Assembly: GCA_964580995.1 (NCBI GenBank)
Contig: CAZOMV010000003.1
Coordinates: 40,521-104,520, forward strand
Length of the DNA: 64,000 nt
Reading direction: 5' to 3'
Origin: JAKJEP01 sp964580995
Lineage (GTDB): Bacteria > Planctomycetota > Phycisphaerae > Sedimentisphaerales > SM23-30
Shown here piece by piece: positions 9,801 through 18,765 of this stretch. Position 1 is the stretch's first letter; each line of letters begins with the position of its first letter. Below the pieces are notes generated by a model, which had not been told where the DNA came from, did not search any database, and saw only the letters and a program-made list of their open reading frames with translations. The translations under genes were made by a program, and so were the position numbers.

Positions 9801-10926
9801 CATCGCAGAGCCGCACCTGGCTGCGATGCCCATTGGTCCCGAAAATCCGGATCATATTCATGTTCATGACCTTGCTTTGTAAAAGGGTTGCCCGCAGCAT
9901 CGCCGGATCATGCGGAAACCGCTGGCCTACCGGAAAACAGTTGCCGTCGTGCGAGCTTTTCAGGAAGATCCGTTTGCCGTTAAGCCGGAAGAAACCGCTT
10001 TCAAATCGAAAATCGCGGAATCCAAACCGCGTGGTAAAGGCATCAAACGAATCGGAATCATCTCGCCGGACACGAACTTCGAGATTATACAGATAGGGAT
10101 CATCCACGTCCCAGAGTCGATGATTATCGATTTTCAGGGAAGCCTTGAATACACCGCCGTCACCTTTGACTTTTTGTTTTTCCGTATAATATGTAATCGC
10201 TTTCGTAAAATAGTAAGGCGTTACCATATACTCAACCGCCAGATTCTCGGATTTTTCCCCGGGATTCACTACGGTTGTTTCGATAGCCAACTCGCCGGTT
10301 TGGGCATCGGGCTTGACATATACATCGGAGATATACACCGCCGGTACGACCAGCAGCTCCACCGAATCCAGAATCCCGCCCTCATTCGGCCCATTGCCCG
10401 GTGCCATCGGAATCGCGTTGCAGCGATGCGGCGTCTGATTCAACGTAATCCCTTCGATCATGTCATACGTCGGATTCAGCACCCGCACCGCCAGCCGATT
10501 TTTCCCGCCCGGCTTGATCACATCCGTCACGTCAAATGCAAATACCGATTCGCTGCCCTCATACTCACCCACTTTGACATCATTCAGCCAGATATCCGAT
10601 TTGTAATCAACCGACCAGAACTTCAGAATATACCGGCCGTTCCTGTGCGGATTTTTCGGCGCGGTAAATTCCTTCCAGTACCACGCCAGACCATGATACC
10701 CCGGAAAGGCATCCTGAATGATCCAGGGCACTTTCGTCTGCTTAGCCCCCGCCTGCACCGACTCCCACCACTTCTGCTCCTTTCCGACCTGATTCGGATC
10801 AATCGCCAGCCTCCAGTCCTCCCCGTCCAGCAGCACGGACTCACTGCTCACATCTTTTGCGCTCACGCAGGAAAGCAGCAGAAAAAATCCAGACAGAAAA
10901 AACAAGATCGATAAAACTTTACGCAT
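6871..10926 (-). CDS. Large GH2 enzyme with modules inserted in the catalytic barrel, lipoprotein-like
   Basis: 1351 residues from the ATG at 10926, which has GGGAG 8 nt upstream; the frame can also be read from a GTG one codon earlier. The N-terminus has a signal peptide ending LLLSC (Cys about 20), so it may be a lipoprotein. A sugar-binding domain (about 35-200), an Ig-like domain and the start of a TIM barrel follow. Acid/base is E426 in WGLLNE. The nucleophile E888 in FASEYGVGS comes about 460 residues later, because a PA14-like region (about 495-645) and a 'SAVRWTA' beta-sandwich (about 670-775) are inserted between them. The C-terminal 350 residues match the paralogue encoded just upstream. 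Substrate unknown; beta-galactosidase or beta-glucuronidase activity is possible. Confidence 0.8.
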   Translation of the reverse strand: MRKVLSILFFLSGFFLLLSCVSAKDVSSESVLLDGEDWRLAIDPNQVGKEQKWWESVQAGAKQTKVPWIIQDAFPGYHGLAWYWKEFTAPKNPHRNGRYILKFWSVDYKSDIWLNDVKVGEYEGSESVFAFDVTDVIKPGGKNRLAVRVLNPTYDMIEGITLNQTPHRCNAIPMAPGNGPNEGGILDSVELLVVPAVYISDVYVKPDAQTGELAIETTVVNPGEKSENLAVEYMVTPYYFTKAITYYTEKQKVKGDGGVFKASLKIDNHRLWDVDDPYLYNLEVRVRRDDSDSFDAFTTRFGFRDFRFESGFFRLNGKRIFLKSSHDGNCFPVGQRFPHDPAMLRATLLQSKVMNMNMIRIFGTNGHRSQVRLCDEMGLLVYSEHPGSWLLDNSDYMKARFDESVRGAILRDRNYPSIVMWGLLNETFEGAVLEHAIDTLPLVRSLDDTRMVMLDSGWHGFVSPGLHAMNYWHDFVDSDMEEDTLIRDLNEQISRFHIIGPFENANDRDGSAGLKAVFPPEEKIDLTASYDGKNGKITWKEVQIKAGDYYDLLKHVDTRRNITAYAYTMIDSPVDATVLLRVKSDDGMAVWVNGQQLLCREVVGTALFSPLKIPVTLKKGRNELLIEVDQGWGWWGFTVEFYSDLSPLVGYNGTERTMMEDNMEIKVGHLVMKPKKAANGDTVYSAVRWTADKTDEYDIKALFKSACQGTTADVYVLQDGKIICQDAVNLNGRGSEVGYNGKLKVEKGQSLDFAVGYGSDKYETDLIDLLADISSADSQTTYNPARQFSKQDNSGDLWQYGYIRTTGDKSIEEGTFTRYQKPGMYQGYRFAITGNFSNPGSNLWQQGFLDVHPYKGAPHTRDTITQMRSADMYWNRDLGKPMPIFASEYGVGSAINLPRILRQYEQLGRPDIEDPKPIRKDYEKFLKDWNNWKMAEVFARPEEFFEQSVARMASLREEGINALRANPYLVGYSLTGTTDAAMSPVGEGLVSFFRELKPGTVDVMADVFSKLRWCNFVEPVHIYSGDKVNLETVLANEDQLLPGEYPVRVMVVGPDHEVVFQKSVTFTVPNYESGKEPSYVIPVFKEDVLIEGQTGRYRFIVDFEKGAAAAGGTFVFHVMRREEMPAVEAEVVLWGEDEQLFNWLKENHIKISRFDKNIADKRQVILAAGAPASPGGAEVFRDLAQRMARGSSVIFLMPEIFKKDNEPLGWAPLAKKGEVVYMPHWVYHVDDWNRIHPVFGGLPCGGLTDWRYYRDMTPTNAWVSTERIPEEVLAATIDASFGYNSGLLLSRYNLGTGEFFLSVYPIRQRLGVDPVAERMLRNLLNYAGRNISQPLSELPADFEEEMKKIGY

Positions 10927-10943
10927 CACAGTACTCCCTGTAT

Positions 10944-13900
10944 TTACTTGACAATCGCCATATAGTTAATCATATTCCGCAGCAGCCGTTCCGCCTGCGG
11001 CACCTTGCCCAGATTCTCTTTCACCAGCATCGTATTCATCAGAAACCGCCCCTGGCCCCGCTCAAATATCGCGCACATCAGCCCGCTGGAAATCGTACAC
11101 CGCGTCACATTATTCCCCCCGGCGATCACTTCAGCCGGCTTATCGATCTCCATCAGGTACTTGTCCGGAATGATCTCCCGATAATAGGTATAATCCATCA
11201 GACTGCCCCGCTGCAGGCCGTCAAATACCGGATGGCTGGCGGCCCACTGGTTGGTATGATAAACCCACTGTTCCTGTGTGCCAAACTTTCCTTTGTTCTC
11301 CGCCAGCGGCAAAAAGGCAGTGGTATCCTGATCCCGCTGGAATATCTCATGGTTCAGGAAAATGACGTGGGAGCCGTTCTCGATTCGCCGGGTCAGATCG
11401 GCAAAAGCCGCTTCGCCGCCCGGTGCAGCCGCCCCGGCCCCAGCCAGGATTAACTGCTTTGTCTCCACCGGCGCGCTTGCATCAAATTTCCGACAGGGAA
11501 TCTTATTTTCTTTCAGCCATCTTTCCAGTTCAGCATCCTCTCCCCAAAGAACTAGTTCGCTGGCAACCGGCGGCATCTCGGATTTGTTCAGCACATAAAA
11601 TTCCGATTCGCCGCCCCCAGCCGCCCCAGCGTCCACAAAGTCCACCACCAGGCGGTATTTACCCGTTGGCCCGCTGACGGCAATTTTCTGCTGGAAAACT
11701 GGTAAGGCAAAAGGCGGCTCTCCCTCTGGAATGGTTACGGTAAAGTCCTTTTCAAATATTTTCTGATTCTCCGGCCCGAATACCCACACCCTGGCCGGAT
11801 AATCACCGGACTGCAACTGGTCTTCGTTCGAGAGAACCACCTCCAGCTTCACTTCATTCCCGCCGTAGATATTGTATGGCTCGACGAATGTGCACCATCG
11901 CAGCTTAGCCCAGCCGTCAAAAATCACATCCATGGTGCCGGGCTTGAATTCCCGGAAGGTGGTGAACAGCCCCTCGCCGGAATCCCCCTGATCGACCGCC
12001 CCGGTCAGACTGATGCCCACCATATTCGGATTGGACCGCAAGGCGTTGATCCCCCGCGTCCGCTCGCAGGCCATGAAGGCAATGCTTTGCTGCAAAAATT
12101 CCTCCGGCCGGCCAAAAATGGCATCCATACCCCATTTTTCGTAATCTGCCAGAAACCGGTCGCAGTAATTCTTATGGTTTATGCCGCTGTCTATATGTAA
12201 ATAACCATACTGGCCAAATTGCCGCACAATCCGCATCCAGTTCTGGCCGCTGCCCACCCCGTACTCGGACATAAAGAACGGCTCCCCATCGCCCACCGTC
12301 CGCAGTTCATTCAGTTCCGGCAACCGGTGCGGTACCCGCTTGTAATGGTGGCCGTCTTTCAAATCACTTTCCCACACCAGGGAGCCGGGATTGCTCAGCG
12401 TGCCGGGCTGGAGGCGGTCCGCCCCGATTTCTTCCAGGGCCTCATTGATAAACGGCTTGAAGCTGGAGGCATCGATCGGCCCGGCAAAAAACATCCCGTA
12501 ACTCCACGGACCGTTGGGATTTTCGGTGGCCGAAAAATCCCGGCCCGCATCATAGGTTTTACCTGAATCCGTAGTAATCACCGCCGCAAAATCGGTGGCA
12601 TCGGCACTGTAATACCCATTGCCGAATCCCAGAGCAAAGTCGACGGTGTCGCCTTTAGCAACCTTGACTTGCCCTTTAAATTTCGCTTCTTTGCCGCCAT
12701 CGTTCACATTGACATATCCGTCGAAAAGAATTTTCCCATTATGCAGCACATGGCCATCGGTGGTCGGGCTGGGCGCCGTCTGCGCCCAGAAACCGGCCTG
12801 AATATCGCAGACCGCATCTTCCGGCGCCTGCCACCGCACCACCGCATATTCGCCTCCGCCGCCCGGATGCAGTACCAACTGGCCGGGCCGCCACATCGTA
12901 CCGGCATAGCTGATTTCCTTGTCCCCTAACACCGAGGTAACACAAGGTTCTCCCACTCCGCGCAGATGCAGCGAAACCAGCCCTTCCGGAGCCTTCGGGG
13001 TATTCCCCGCATAATGCCATACCGGATGTCCGCTATTCAGAAAAACCAGCCGATCCATATCCAGCGACCGGACCAGCTTCAAGGTCTGGGTGGCATGGAC
13101 CATAACGGCTCCATAGCCGGTTTCATTGAGCAGCCCCCAGGCGGTTACGCTGGGGTGGTTGCGATCCCGTAAGATCATCTCCCGCACCGACTGGTCAAAC
13201 CACTCTTCAAAACGCGGCGAATACCGCATACACCAGGAGGCGTACGATTCCTCATACATCATCAGGCCGATCTCATCGGCCAGATCAAGCTGATACCGCG
13301 TCGGGATCCCCGCAAGAAATCGAATCATATTGAAGCCCATCACCTTCCAGTTGAGAAGGTCCCGGCGCAGCAGGTCCGGGTCATGCGGAATCTGAAACCC
13401 GATGGGACAGCAGTTGCCCGTATGAGCACACTTCAAAAACAGCCGCCGGCCGTTCAGCCGGAAATAGCCCTCCTGAAACGCAAACTCGCGAAAGCCGGTT
13501 TTGACCGTACTTTCGTCAATCGATTCAGAATATTCATCCGCCGTAAGCCGGGCGGTAACTCGATATAAATAAGGATCATTCAGCTCCCACAGCCGCGGAT
13601 TGTCGATCGTCAGTTCCGCCCGGATCCGGCTGTCGCCGGGCGCGGCTGTCGTTTCCATTTGCAGGGTCTGGATTGCCAGGCCGCCGGCTGCCGGGGCAGC
13701 CGATAATTCGAGAGTGACATTTTGGTCCTTTTTTGTGCTGTTTTGAACGGATACTTCTACATTCAGTTTCCCGGTGTGCCTATCGGGCATAACATACACA
13801 TCCGCGATCCGCACCGCCGGGGCCAGGATCAGTTCCACCGAATCGACAATCCCGCCGTGATTGTATACACCTTCCGACTTGCACCGATGCGGCGTCTTGG

Positions 13901-14402
13901 TCAGTTCAATCCCATCGATGGGGGTAGTACCCGGATTCAGTACCCGAACCGCCAGCAGGTTTTCCCCGCCTCGCCGAACCGCATCGGTGGCGTCCAGCGT
14001 AAAAGGCGTTTCCCCACACTCGTGCCCACCCAGATATTGCCCGTTCAGCCACACATCCCCCTTGAAATCCACCGCCCAGAACTTCAGCAGCGTCCGTCCG
14101 TCCTTATGAATATTTTCCGGTATCGCCAGCTTTTTCCAGTACCATACCACCCCATCATACCAGGGAAAATAATCCTCGATCACCCACGGGACTTTTGCCT
14201 GTTTGGCCTCAGGTTGTACGCCGTTCCACCACTTCTCTTCCCGCCCGATGTTTTTGGGATCGGTTGCCAGATGCCAGTCACTGCCATCCAGGGAAATGAT
14301 TTCACTGGTTCTGACCGCCAGAGGTCCGGATTGGGAACCTGCCGCCAAATTCCATAAAGATATAAGCAACAATAAGAATAAGGTATAATTTGGTTTGTTC
14401 AT
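10944..14402 (-). CDS. Large GH2 enzyme with a beta-sandwich inserted in the barrel, secreted
   Basis: 1152 residues with a signal peptide (MNKPNYTLFLLLLISLWNLA) and an ATG preceded by AAAGGA. It is a clear paralogue of the following gene: both share the DGxDWxLA start, PHRC, WGLLNE and SEYGVGS segments and the same C-terminal half. Acid/base is E427 and nucleophile E713. A roughly 115-residue module (about 511-625, 'LHPGGGGEYAVVRW') lies between them. The second copy additionally carries a PA14-like insert, so this shorter one may be nearer the ancestral form. The stop is 17 nt before the next start. It presumably acts outside the cytoplasm on the same glycan as the rest of the operon; the exact sugar is unknown. 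Confidence 0.8.
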   Translation of the reverse strand: MNKPNYTLFLLLLISLWNLAAGSQSGPLAVRTSEIISLDGSDWHLATDPKNIGREEKWWNGVQPEAKQAKVPWVIEDYFPWYDGVVWYWKKLAIPENIHKDGRTLLKFWAVDFKGDVWLNGQYLGGHECGETPFTLDATDAVRRGGENLLAVRVLNPGTTPIDGIELTKTPHRCKSEGVYNHGGIVDSVELILAPAVRIADVYVMPDRHTGKLNVEVSVQNSTKKDQNVTLELSAAPAAGGLAIQTLQMETTAAPGDSRIRAELTIDNPRLWELNDPYLYRVTARLTADEYSESIDESTVKTGFREFAFQEGYFRLNGRRLFLKCAHTGNCCPIGFQIPHDPDLLRRDLLNWKVMGFNMIRFLAGIPTRYQLDLADEIGLMMYEESYASWCMRYSPRFEEWFDQSVREMILRDRNHPSVTAWGLLNETGYGAVMVHATQTLKLVRSLDMDRLVFLNSGHPVWHYAGNTPKAPEGLVSLHLRGVGEPCVTSVLGDKEISYAGTMWRPGQLVLHPGGGGEYAVVRWQAPEDAVCDIQAGFWAQTAPSPTTDGHVLHNGKILFDGYVNVNDGGKEAKFKGQVKVAKGDTVDFALGFGNGYYSADATDFAAVITTDSGKTYDAGRDFSATENPNGPWSYGMFFAGPIDASSFKPFINEALEEIGADRLQPGTLSNPGSLVWESDLKDGHHYKRVPHRLPELNELRTVGDGEPFFMSEYGVGSGQNWMRIVRQFGQYGYLHIDSGINHKNYCDRFLADYEKWGMDAIFGRPEEFLQQSIAFMACERTRGINALRSNPNMVGISLTGAVDQGDSGEGLFTTFREFKPGTMDVIFDGWAKLRWCTFVEPYNIYGGNEVKLEVVLSNEDQLQSGDYPARVWVFGPENQKIFEKDFTVTIPEGEPPFALPVFQQKIAVSGPTGKYRLVVDFVDAGAAGGGESEFYVLNKSEMPPVASELVLWGEDAELERWLKENKIPCRKFDASAPVETKQLILAGAGAAAPGGEAAFADLTRRIENGSHVIFLNHEIFQRDQDTTAFLPLAENKGKFGTQEQWVYHTNQWAASHPVFDGLQRGSLMDYTYYREIIPDKYLMEIDKPAEVIAGGNNVTRCTISSGLMCAIFERGQGRFLMNTMLVKENLGKVPQAERLLRNMINYMAIVK

Positions 14403-14443
14403 GTCCGATTCCTTTCACCAGACGTTGGCTGGTTTTTTTCCTG

Positions 14444-17400
14444 TCATTTTTCCGTTATACCGGCTGCCAGAACGGCTGACATTTCAAACTGATGATTATC
14501 AACCTGATCCGATTTCTCCTCCAATAACGTAATCTTCAATCGATGCGACCCGGCTGACAGATGGTCCGCGATCTGTACAAATCGGCTGTAGCCTCCGCCC
14601 CAATCCTGGGGGAAATAGGCTTCCAGCTTCACCGGCGGCAGGTCGTCCACCTGTACCGAAGCCATCCCTCCCTTCTGGTTCGTGTGGTGATAAATCAGAC
14701 TAATTGTAGTTCCCACCACTTCAAATTCCAGTGTGCTGCCGGGTGTTTCCGCTGTCCAGCTATTGAAAAACGGCTGATTCGACTTTCCGGCCCAGCCGTT
14801 ACCAACAACCGGCGTTATGCTCTCCGCATCATAATAAGCGGCATGTTCATAAACATCGCGGATCAATGGCTCAGAAGGCGGTAGAGTATCCGGAAGGTCA
14901 TCAACAGACGGGAGAGTTGTCCAGATGCTATCCAGAAAAGAAGCTATAAACTCTGCACAAAGGGCATGTCCCTTATCATTCGGATGAACCGTATCTGCTT
15001 CAATATCATCCCACCGAATGCGCCCGGCCTGAAGTTCCGGCCAAAGCGATTCCCGCATGGTGACCATTGGCAGGCCGTAATGATTGCCAATTCGCATGTG
15101 TTCCGTCTGAACATTGTTTCCCTGCTTATCCATCGTGAAAAATAACATAACCGCAGGTTGGTTGGGCATAGCTAGAATCTGGCGGGTCAGCCCTTCCAGC
15201 GTTTCGGCGGCCCTGGTACTGCCGGCATCATTAACGGCGTATTCAATCACCACAAAATCCGGCTGGTACTGTAACAAATGTTTTTTTGCACGATGGGCAC
15301 CCAAATCGGAACCGGTCGCGCCGATACCGGCATTAATAAACTTGATTTTCTCCGGTGCTGGGGAATGCTCCCGCCACCATCTCGCCACAATATCAGCCCA
15401 TCGATGTTCAGGAGAACTGGCCGCCGCTCCCTGAGTGATCGAACCGCCAATAACACCAACCGTTACCGGCTGTTTATCCCGCAAACGTGCCATAACCTTT
15501 TGCAGGCGAACCACATTCCCTTTGCTAAGCAAAGAACGTTCTACAATGCGACTATGGTCCTGATCTGTTTTTTTGTATCGAATTAAAACCGAGCCGGGTT
15601 TTTCCGGAATAGTGATTTCCATCGATTGCAGCGATTTGCCGGCCACTTTCTTCCAAAGCCCATATTCATACGTCTCCCCGGTAATACTGACTTCATATTG
15701 GGCACCCGGATCGATATTCCGCAGGGAAATCTCACAATTTGTATAGCCGCTCAGCGGCCGGCGGAACACAAACACGCAGCCCTCCCCCAAGTCCGGCCGG
15801 TCCCACTGACAGGCATACCATACCTCATCCGAATCCAGCGGCTGCAGCAGCGGGTAAAAATCCCCCAAAACCAGCGGCCGCAGCATCCGCAGTTCCGCGA
15901 TAGCCTGCCGGGCCGTTTCCACGGGAAAGTTTTTATCGACCAGATCCACACAGAAAACACCCCCGCCGCAAAAATTGCTGCGAAAACTATACGGCTCCAT
16001 CTCCCAGGTAGGCCCCGCATGTAACGGCACATACAAAGACAGCCCGCTAATCAGATTCTGATTTCCCGTGCCCATAAATACCCGGTTTGGCGGCCACGAC
16101 CAGGCCGGCCAGTCATTCAGATCGCTGCGATGGAGATAATAACACCGCTTCATAGTCTCAATGTCAATCCGATTGCCGCCCCCGCAGCAGCTATCAATCT
16201 TCAGCCCCGGATTCCGCCGCAAGAGGTCCGAATAAAACTGATACAGCCCGTCAATATGTTTCATCTCCGCGATCCCCTGCCGGTCTTCCGGCCCTTCTTC
16301 CGGCGGAATATCGCTGCCGTCTTCCCGATAGATATTAATCCCCCATTCCTGAATAAATCCGCAAATCAGATCTGTCAATTTCTCCCTCGCTTCCGGCTCG
16401 CCCAGCTTCCAGATGCCGCCCCGGCCTTCTCCGCCCCCGTGTATATATTGCGGATATTCCTTCGCCCATTGGGTCCCCCCGTTGACACTCATCGGAATCA
16501 TCCACAACAGATAATCCATTCCGTGCTGATGGGCCAGATCCGCGATCGGCTTGATCCCGCCCGCAAAGGCATCCGGCCGCGGATACCAATTCCCCAGATT
16601 CTGCTGCCAGGGCTGCGGAAACCACCAGGCATCCATCCAGATCGCCTCAAAACCCATTTCCCCATATTTCGGAATGGTATCATATTCAATCTTTTCATTA
16701 TAGTCATCCCACCAGGCCTCCCAGATCCGCCCTTCCGCCGCCGCCTGCCGGATCACCTGTACCATGGCTACCCCCGCCAGCGGCGGCAAAGTCGGCTGGC
16801 CCTTTTGCCGCGGCACATAATGGTCGATCACCAGTTTGCGAAACTGGTTATGCCCGTCAATCATCTCTTTCCCGGTCCACGGCAGCACCACCACGCTGGG
16901 ACCGCGGACCTCTTCGCCGGGTTTCAGATAAAACCGGGTCTTGATCCCCATCCCCACCCGAACCGCCAGCAAATCCTCCCCCGTGTGCTCAAACTCCGCA
17001 GCCCAGTTCCCCGACCACCCAATCGCCACCACCCAGCCGCCCTCCGGATACTTGACGTTAAAAAAAGGCATATAACGAAAAGATCCTTTCGACGCAAACC
17101 TGCACTTCAAGCCGCGATGTAGCTCTTCGTCATGCTTCATGAACGATTCCCGCGTTTCTCCCCACATATAGGTCGGCGTGGAATAATCATACGAATAATA
17201 ACGGTCTCCGTTGGACCATCGCAGAATCGGATTGCCGCGCGGTTTGACCTGCCCGGGCAGATTGCTGCCGTCCAAAGTTAAAATGTTCTCTATGATTTTC
17301 GTATCTTCCCCACCGGTATTGCGAAAATATAAAACCCATTCTACCGCCGGGCTATCGGCAAAAGTCCGCACCCGGCATTCCACCTGCAGGGAACTCTGCG

Positions 17401-17650
17401 GATCCTGCCAGGCATAGATATCATATTCCCCATGCTGCTCCGCCGCTTGGGAACGAGAATGCGACCAGCCCGCCAGCAGGGTTTGCGAATTCTTCCCGTT
17501 ATATACAAATGAGAAAGGCAAAGAGACGGCTTTCCCATCCGCCCCCGTCGTAAAAGTATTTTTCACCCAGTCTTGTCCCGCCCAAACAGAACTACTGATA
17601 ACAAAACAGAGCAAAATGAAAAACCTCTTCAAACTACCGGTTCGTCTCAT
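14444..17650 (-). CDS. Fusion of GH36-like alpha-galactosidase and SGNH/GDSL esterase
   Basis: I choose the ATG at 17650, with AAAGGA 6 nt upstream, giving 1068 residues and a signal peptide ending SSSVWA. Residues about 25-690 form a clan GH-D glycosidase: candidate nucleophile D444 in NIYREDGSD and acid/base D510 in HRSDLND, following the SCCGGGNR segment that corresponds to the CSGGGGR block of GH36. Residues about 720-910 form an SGNH hydrolase with S737 (IGGSITQG), N807 (AVND) and the D886/H889 pair (DTVHP). A C-terminal beta-sandwich (about 935-1060) follows. One chain therefore joins a glycosidase to a probable acetylesterase. It is the first enzyme gene after lacI. The nucleophile motif deviates from the usual KWD, so the sugar specificity is uncertain. 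Confidence 0.78.
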   Translation of the reverse strand: MRRTGSLKRFFILLCFVISSSVWAGQDWVKNTFTTGADGKAVSLPFSFVYNGKNSQTLLAGWSHSRSQAAEQHGEYDIYAWQDPQSSLQVECRVRTFADSPAVEWVLYFRNTGGEDTKIIENILTLDGSNLPGQVKPRGNPILRWSNGDRYYSYDYSTPTYMWGETRESFMKHDEELHRGLKCRFASKGSFRYMPFFNVKYPEGGWVVAIGWSGNWAAEFEHTGEDLLAVRVGMGIKTRFYLKPGEEVRGPSVVVLPWTGKEMIDGHNQFRKLVIDHYVPRQKGQPTLPPLAGVAMVQVIRQAAAEGRIWEAWWDDYNEKIEYDTIPKYGEMGFEAIWMDAWWFPQPWQQNLGNWYPRPDAFAGGIKPIADLAHQHGMDYLLWMIPMSVNGGTQWAKEYPQYIHGGGEGRGGIWKLGEPEAREKLTDLICGFIQEWGINIYREDGSDIPPEEGPEDRQGIAEMKHIDGLYQFYSDLLRRNPGLKIDSCCGGGNRIDIETMKRCYYLHRSDLNDWPAWSWPPNRVFMGTGNQNLISGLSLYVPLHAGPTWEMEPYSFRSNFCGGGVFCVDLVDKNFPVETARQAIAELRMLRPLVLGDFYPLLQPLDSDEVWYACQWDRPDLGEGCVFVFRRPLSGYTNCEISLRNIDPGAQYEVSITGETYEYGLWKKVAGKSLQSMEITIPEKPGSVLIRYKKTDQDHSRIVERSLLSKGNVVRLQKVMARLRDKQPVTVGVIGGSITQGAAASSPEHRWADIVARWWREHSPAPEKIKFINAGIGATGSDLGAHRAKKHLLQYQPDFVVIEYAVNDAGSTRAAETLEGLTRQILAMPNQPAVMLFFTMDKQGNNVQTEHMRIGNHYGLPMVTMRESLWPELQAGRIRWDDIEADTVHPNDKGHALCAEFIASFLDSIWTTLPSVDDLPDTLPPSEPLIRDVYEHAAYYDAESITPVVGNGWAGKSNQPFFNSWTAETPGSTLEFEVVGTTISLIYHHTNQKGGMASVQVDDLPPVKLEAYFPQDWGGGYSRFVQIADHLSAGSHRLKITLLEEKSDQVDNHQFEMSAVLAAGITEK

Positions 17651-17689
17651 TTTTTTCCTTTCTATCATTTTCCGGATGATTGCAGCGAA

Positions 17690-18703
17690 TCAGGCCAACA
17701 CCCCGGTCACTTCGTGCGGAATAAACATTTCCGGCGTGATTTGCTTCTGGCAGACAGGATCCTCTTCCTGGGTCATCAAATAATGCACCGCATCCATCCC
17801 CACCTGATAATTCGGCTGCTTCAGGCATATCATCGGAATCCCCAGAAAATCGCTCAAATGCGAATCATCCACCGTCGCGATAATCACATCCTGCGGAATT
17901 CGGAGATTCTTTTCCTTCAGGGCCTTGATCCCCCCCAGCGCCAGCTCGATGTTCGTATAATAAATCACCCGGGGAACGGTTTTGCCCGGCAGACACAGAT
18001 TCAAGGTGGCACTGTAACCCGCCTGCGGATTGATAAGCTGCCGCTCGATATCCCATTCCGACGGTATTTCACAGCCGGATTCCTTCAACGCCTCCAGAAA
18101 TCCCGCCCGCCGCTGCGAATGGCCCACAAATTCCCGCCCCGCCGTTACCACCGCGAAATCCCGGCACCCATGACTGGCCAGGTATCGGCCCAGATGAAAA
18201 CTGACACCATAATTATCAAATCCGATCCAACTAATATCATTTCTATCGAACCGCCGTTCGATCACCACCTGGCGAATCCCATCATCCGCAATCCGCTCGA
18301 TCAAACCGGTATTCTGCTCCCCGATTAACAAATGAACTAACGCATCAATCTTATTTTCCCCCAGATAATCCTTATAAGCGCCTTCCCGATAAGCGATCGG
18401 AATAAAATCCGTCAGGCTCAAAAGCCGGACCGCCGCCTTATATTTCGCCGCCGCCTCCATCACCCCCGCCAAAATCTCCTTGCAATACTCATATTCCATC
18501 GCCCCCGGAATCAAATTATCCCGCGTAATCCCGATGGTCGCAACCCGCTTGTTCTCCCGCCGCATCGGCGAATACTCCAAAGACTCCAGCACCTCCGTCA
18601 CCTTCCGCCGCGTCTGAGGCCGTACCTTGGCCGAATGATTCACCACCCGCGACACCGTCGCCACTGACACCCCAGCCTTCTTCGCCACCAAATTGATATT
18701 CAT
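17690..18703 (-). CDS. LacI-family transcriptional regulator of the glycan operon
   Basis: The start is the ATG at 18703 with GGAG 5 nt upstream; the longer frame from 18727 adds residues that precede the DNA-binding domain. The 337-residue protein begins MNINLVAKKAGVSVATVSRV, a canonical LacI helix-turn-helix, followed by a periplasmic-binding-protein-like sensor domain (about 60-330). The hinge region lacks the usual NARSL-type sequence, reading LEYSPMRRENKR. It is the first gene of the operon, 39 nt before the GH36/SGNH gene, so it is probably autoregulated and controls the downstream enzymes. The inverted repeat just upstream is the best candidate operator. The effector is probably a sugar from the target glycan, but this is inference. 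Confidence 0.88.
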   Translation of the reverse strand: MNINLVAKKAGVSVATVSRVVNHSAKVRPQTRRKVTEVLESLEYSPMRRENKRVATIGITRDNLIPGAMEYEYCKEILAGVMEAAAKYKAAVRLLSLTDFIPIAYREGAYKDYLGENKIDALVHLLIGEQNTGLIERIADDGIRQVVIERRFDRNDISWIGFDNYGVSFHLGRYLASHGCRDFAVVTAGREFVGHSQRRAGFLEALKESGCEIPSEWDIERQLINPQAGYSATLNLCLPGKTVPRVIYYTNIELALGGIKALKEKNLRIPQDVIIATVDDSHLSDFLGIPMICLKQPNYQVGMDAVHYLMTQEEDPVCQKQITPEMFIPHEVTGVLA

Positions 18704-18732
18704 CGAATCTCCATAACATATAAACAAAATCT

Positions 18733-18765
18733 AATAAATGTAAATTACATTAATTTACATTTATT
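18733..18765. promoter_or_regulatory. 13-bp inverted repeat, candidate operator of the LacI-led operon
   Basis: The left arm AATAAATGTAAAT (18733-18745) and right arm ATTTACATTTATT (18753-18765) are perfect complements around the 7-nt spacer TACATTA. The site ends 30 nt upstream of the regulator's start codon. It lies in an AT-rich leader, so chance symmetry is easier than usual, but 13 of 13 paired bases is notable. It lacks the central CG of classical LacI-family operators. Confidence 0.5.

Noticed and set aside
9910..10914. Plus-strand 334-residue frame opposite the GH2 gene
   Set aside because: Antisense to coding sequence with conserved GH2 motifs; Arg/Ile-rich shadow composition.
16130..17122. 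Plus-strand 330-residue frame opposite the GH36/SGNH gene
   Set aside because: Antisense to the catalytic region; Pro/His/Arg-rich with no family features.
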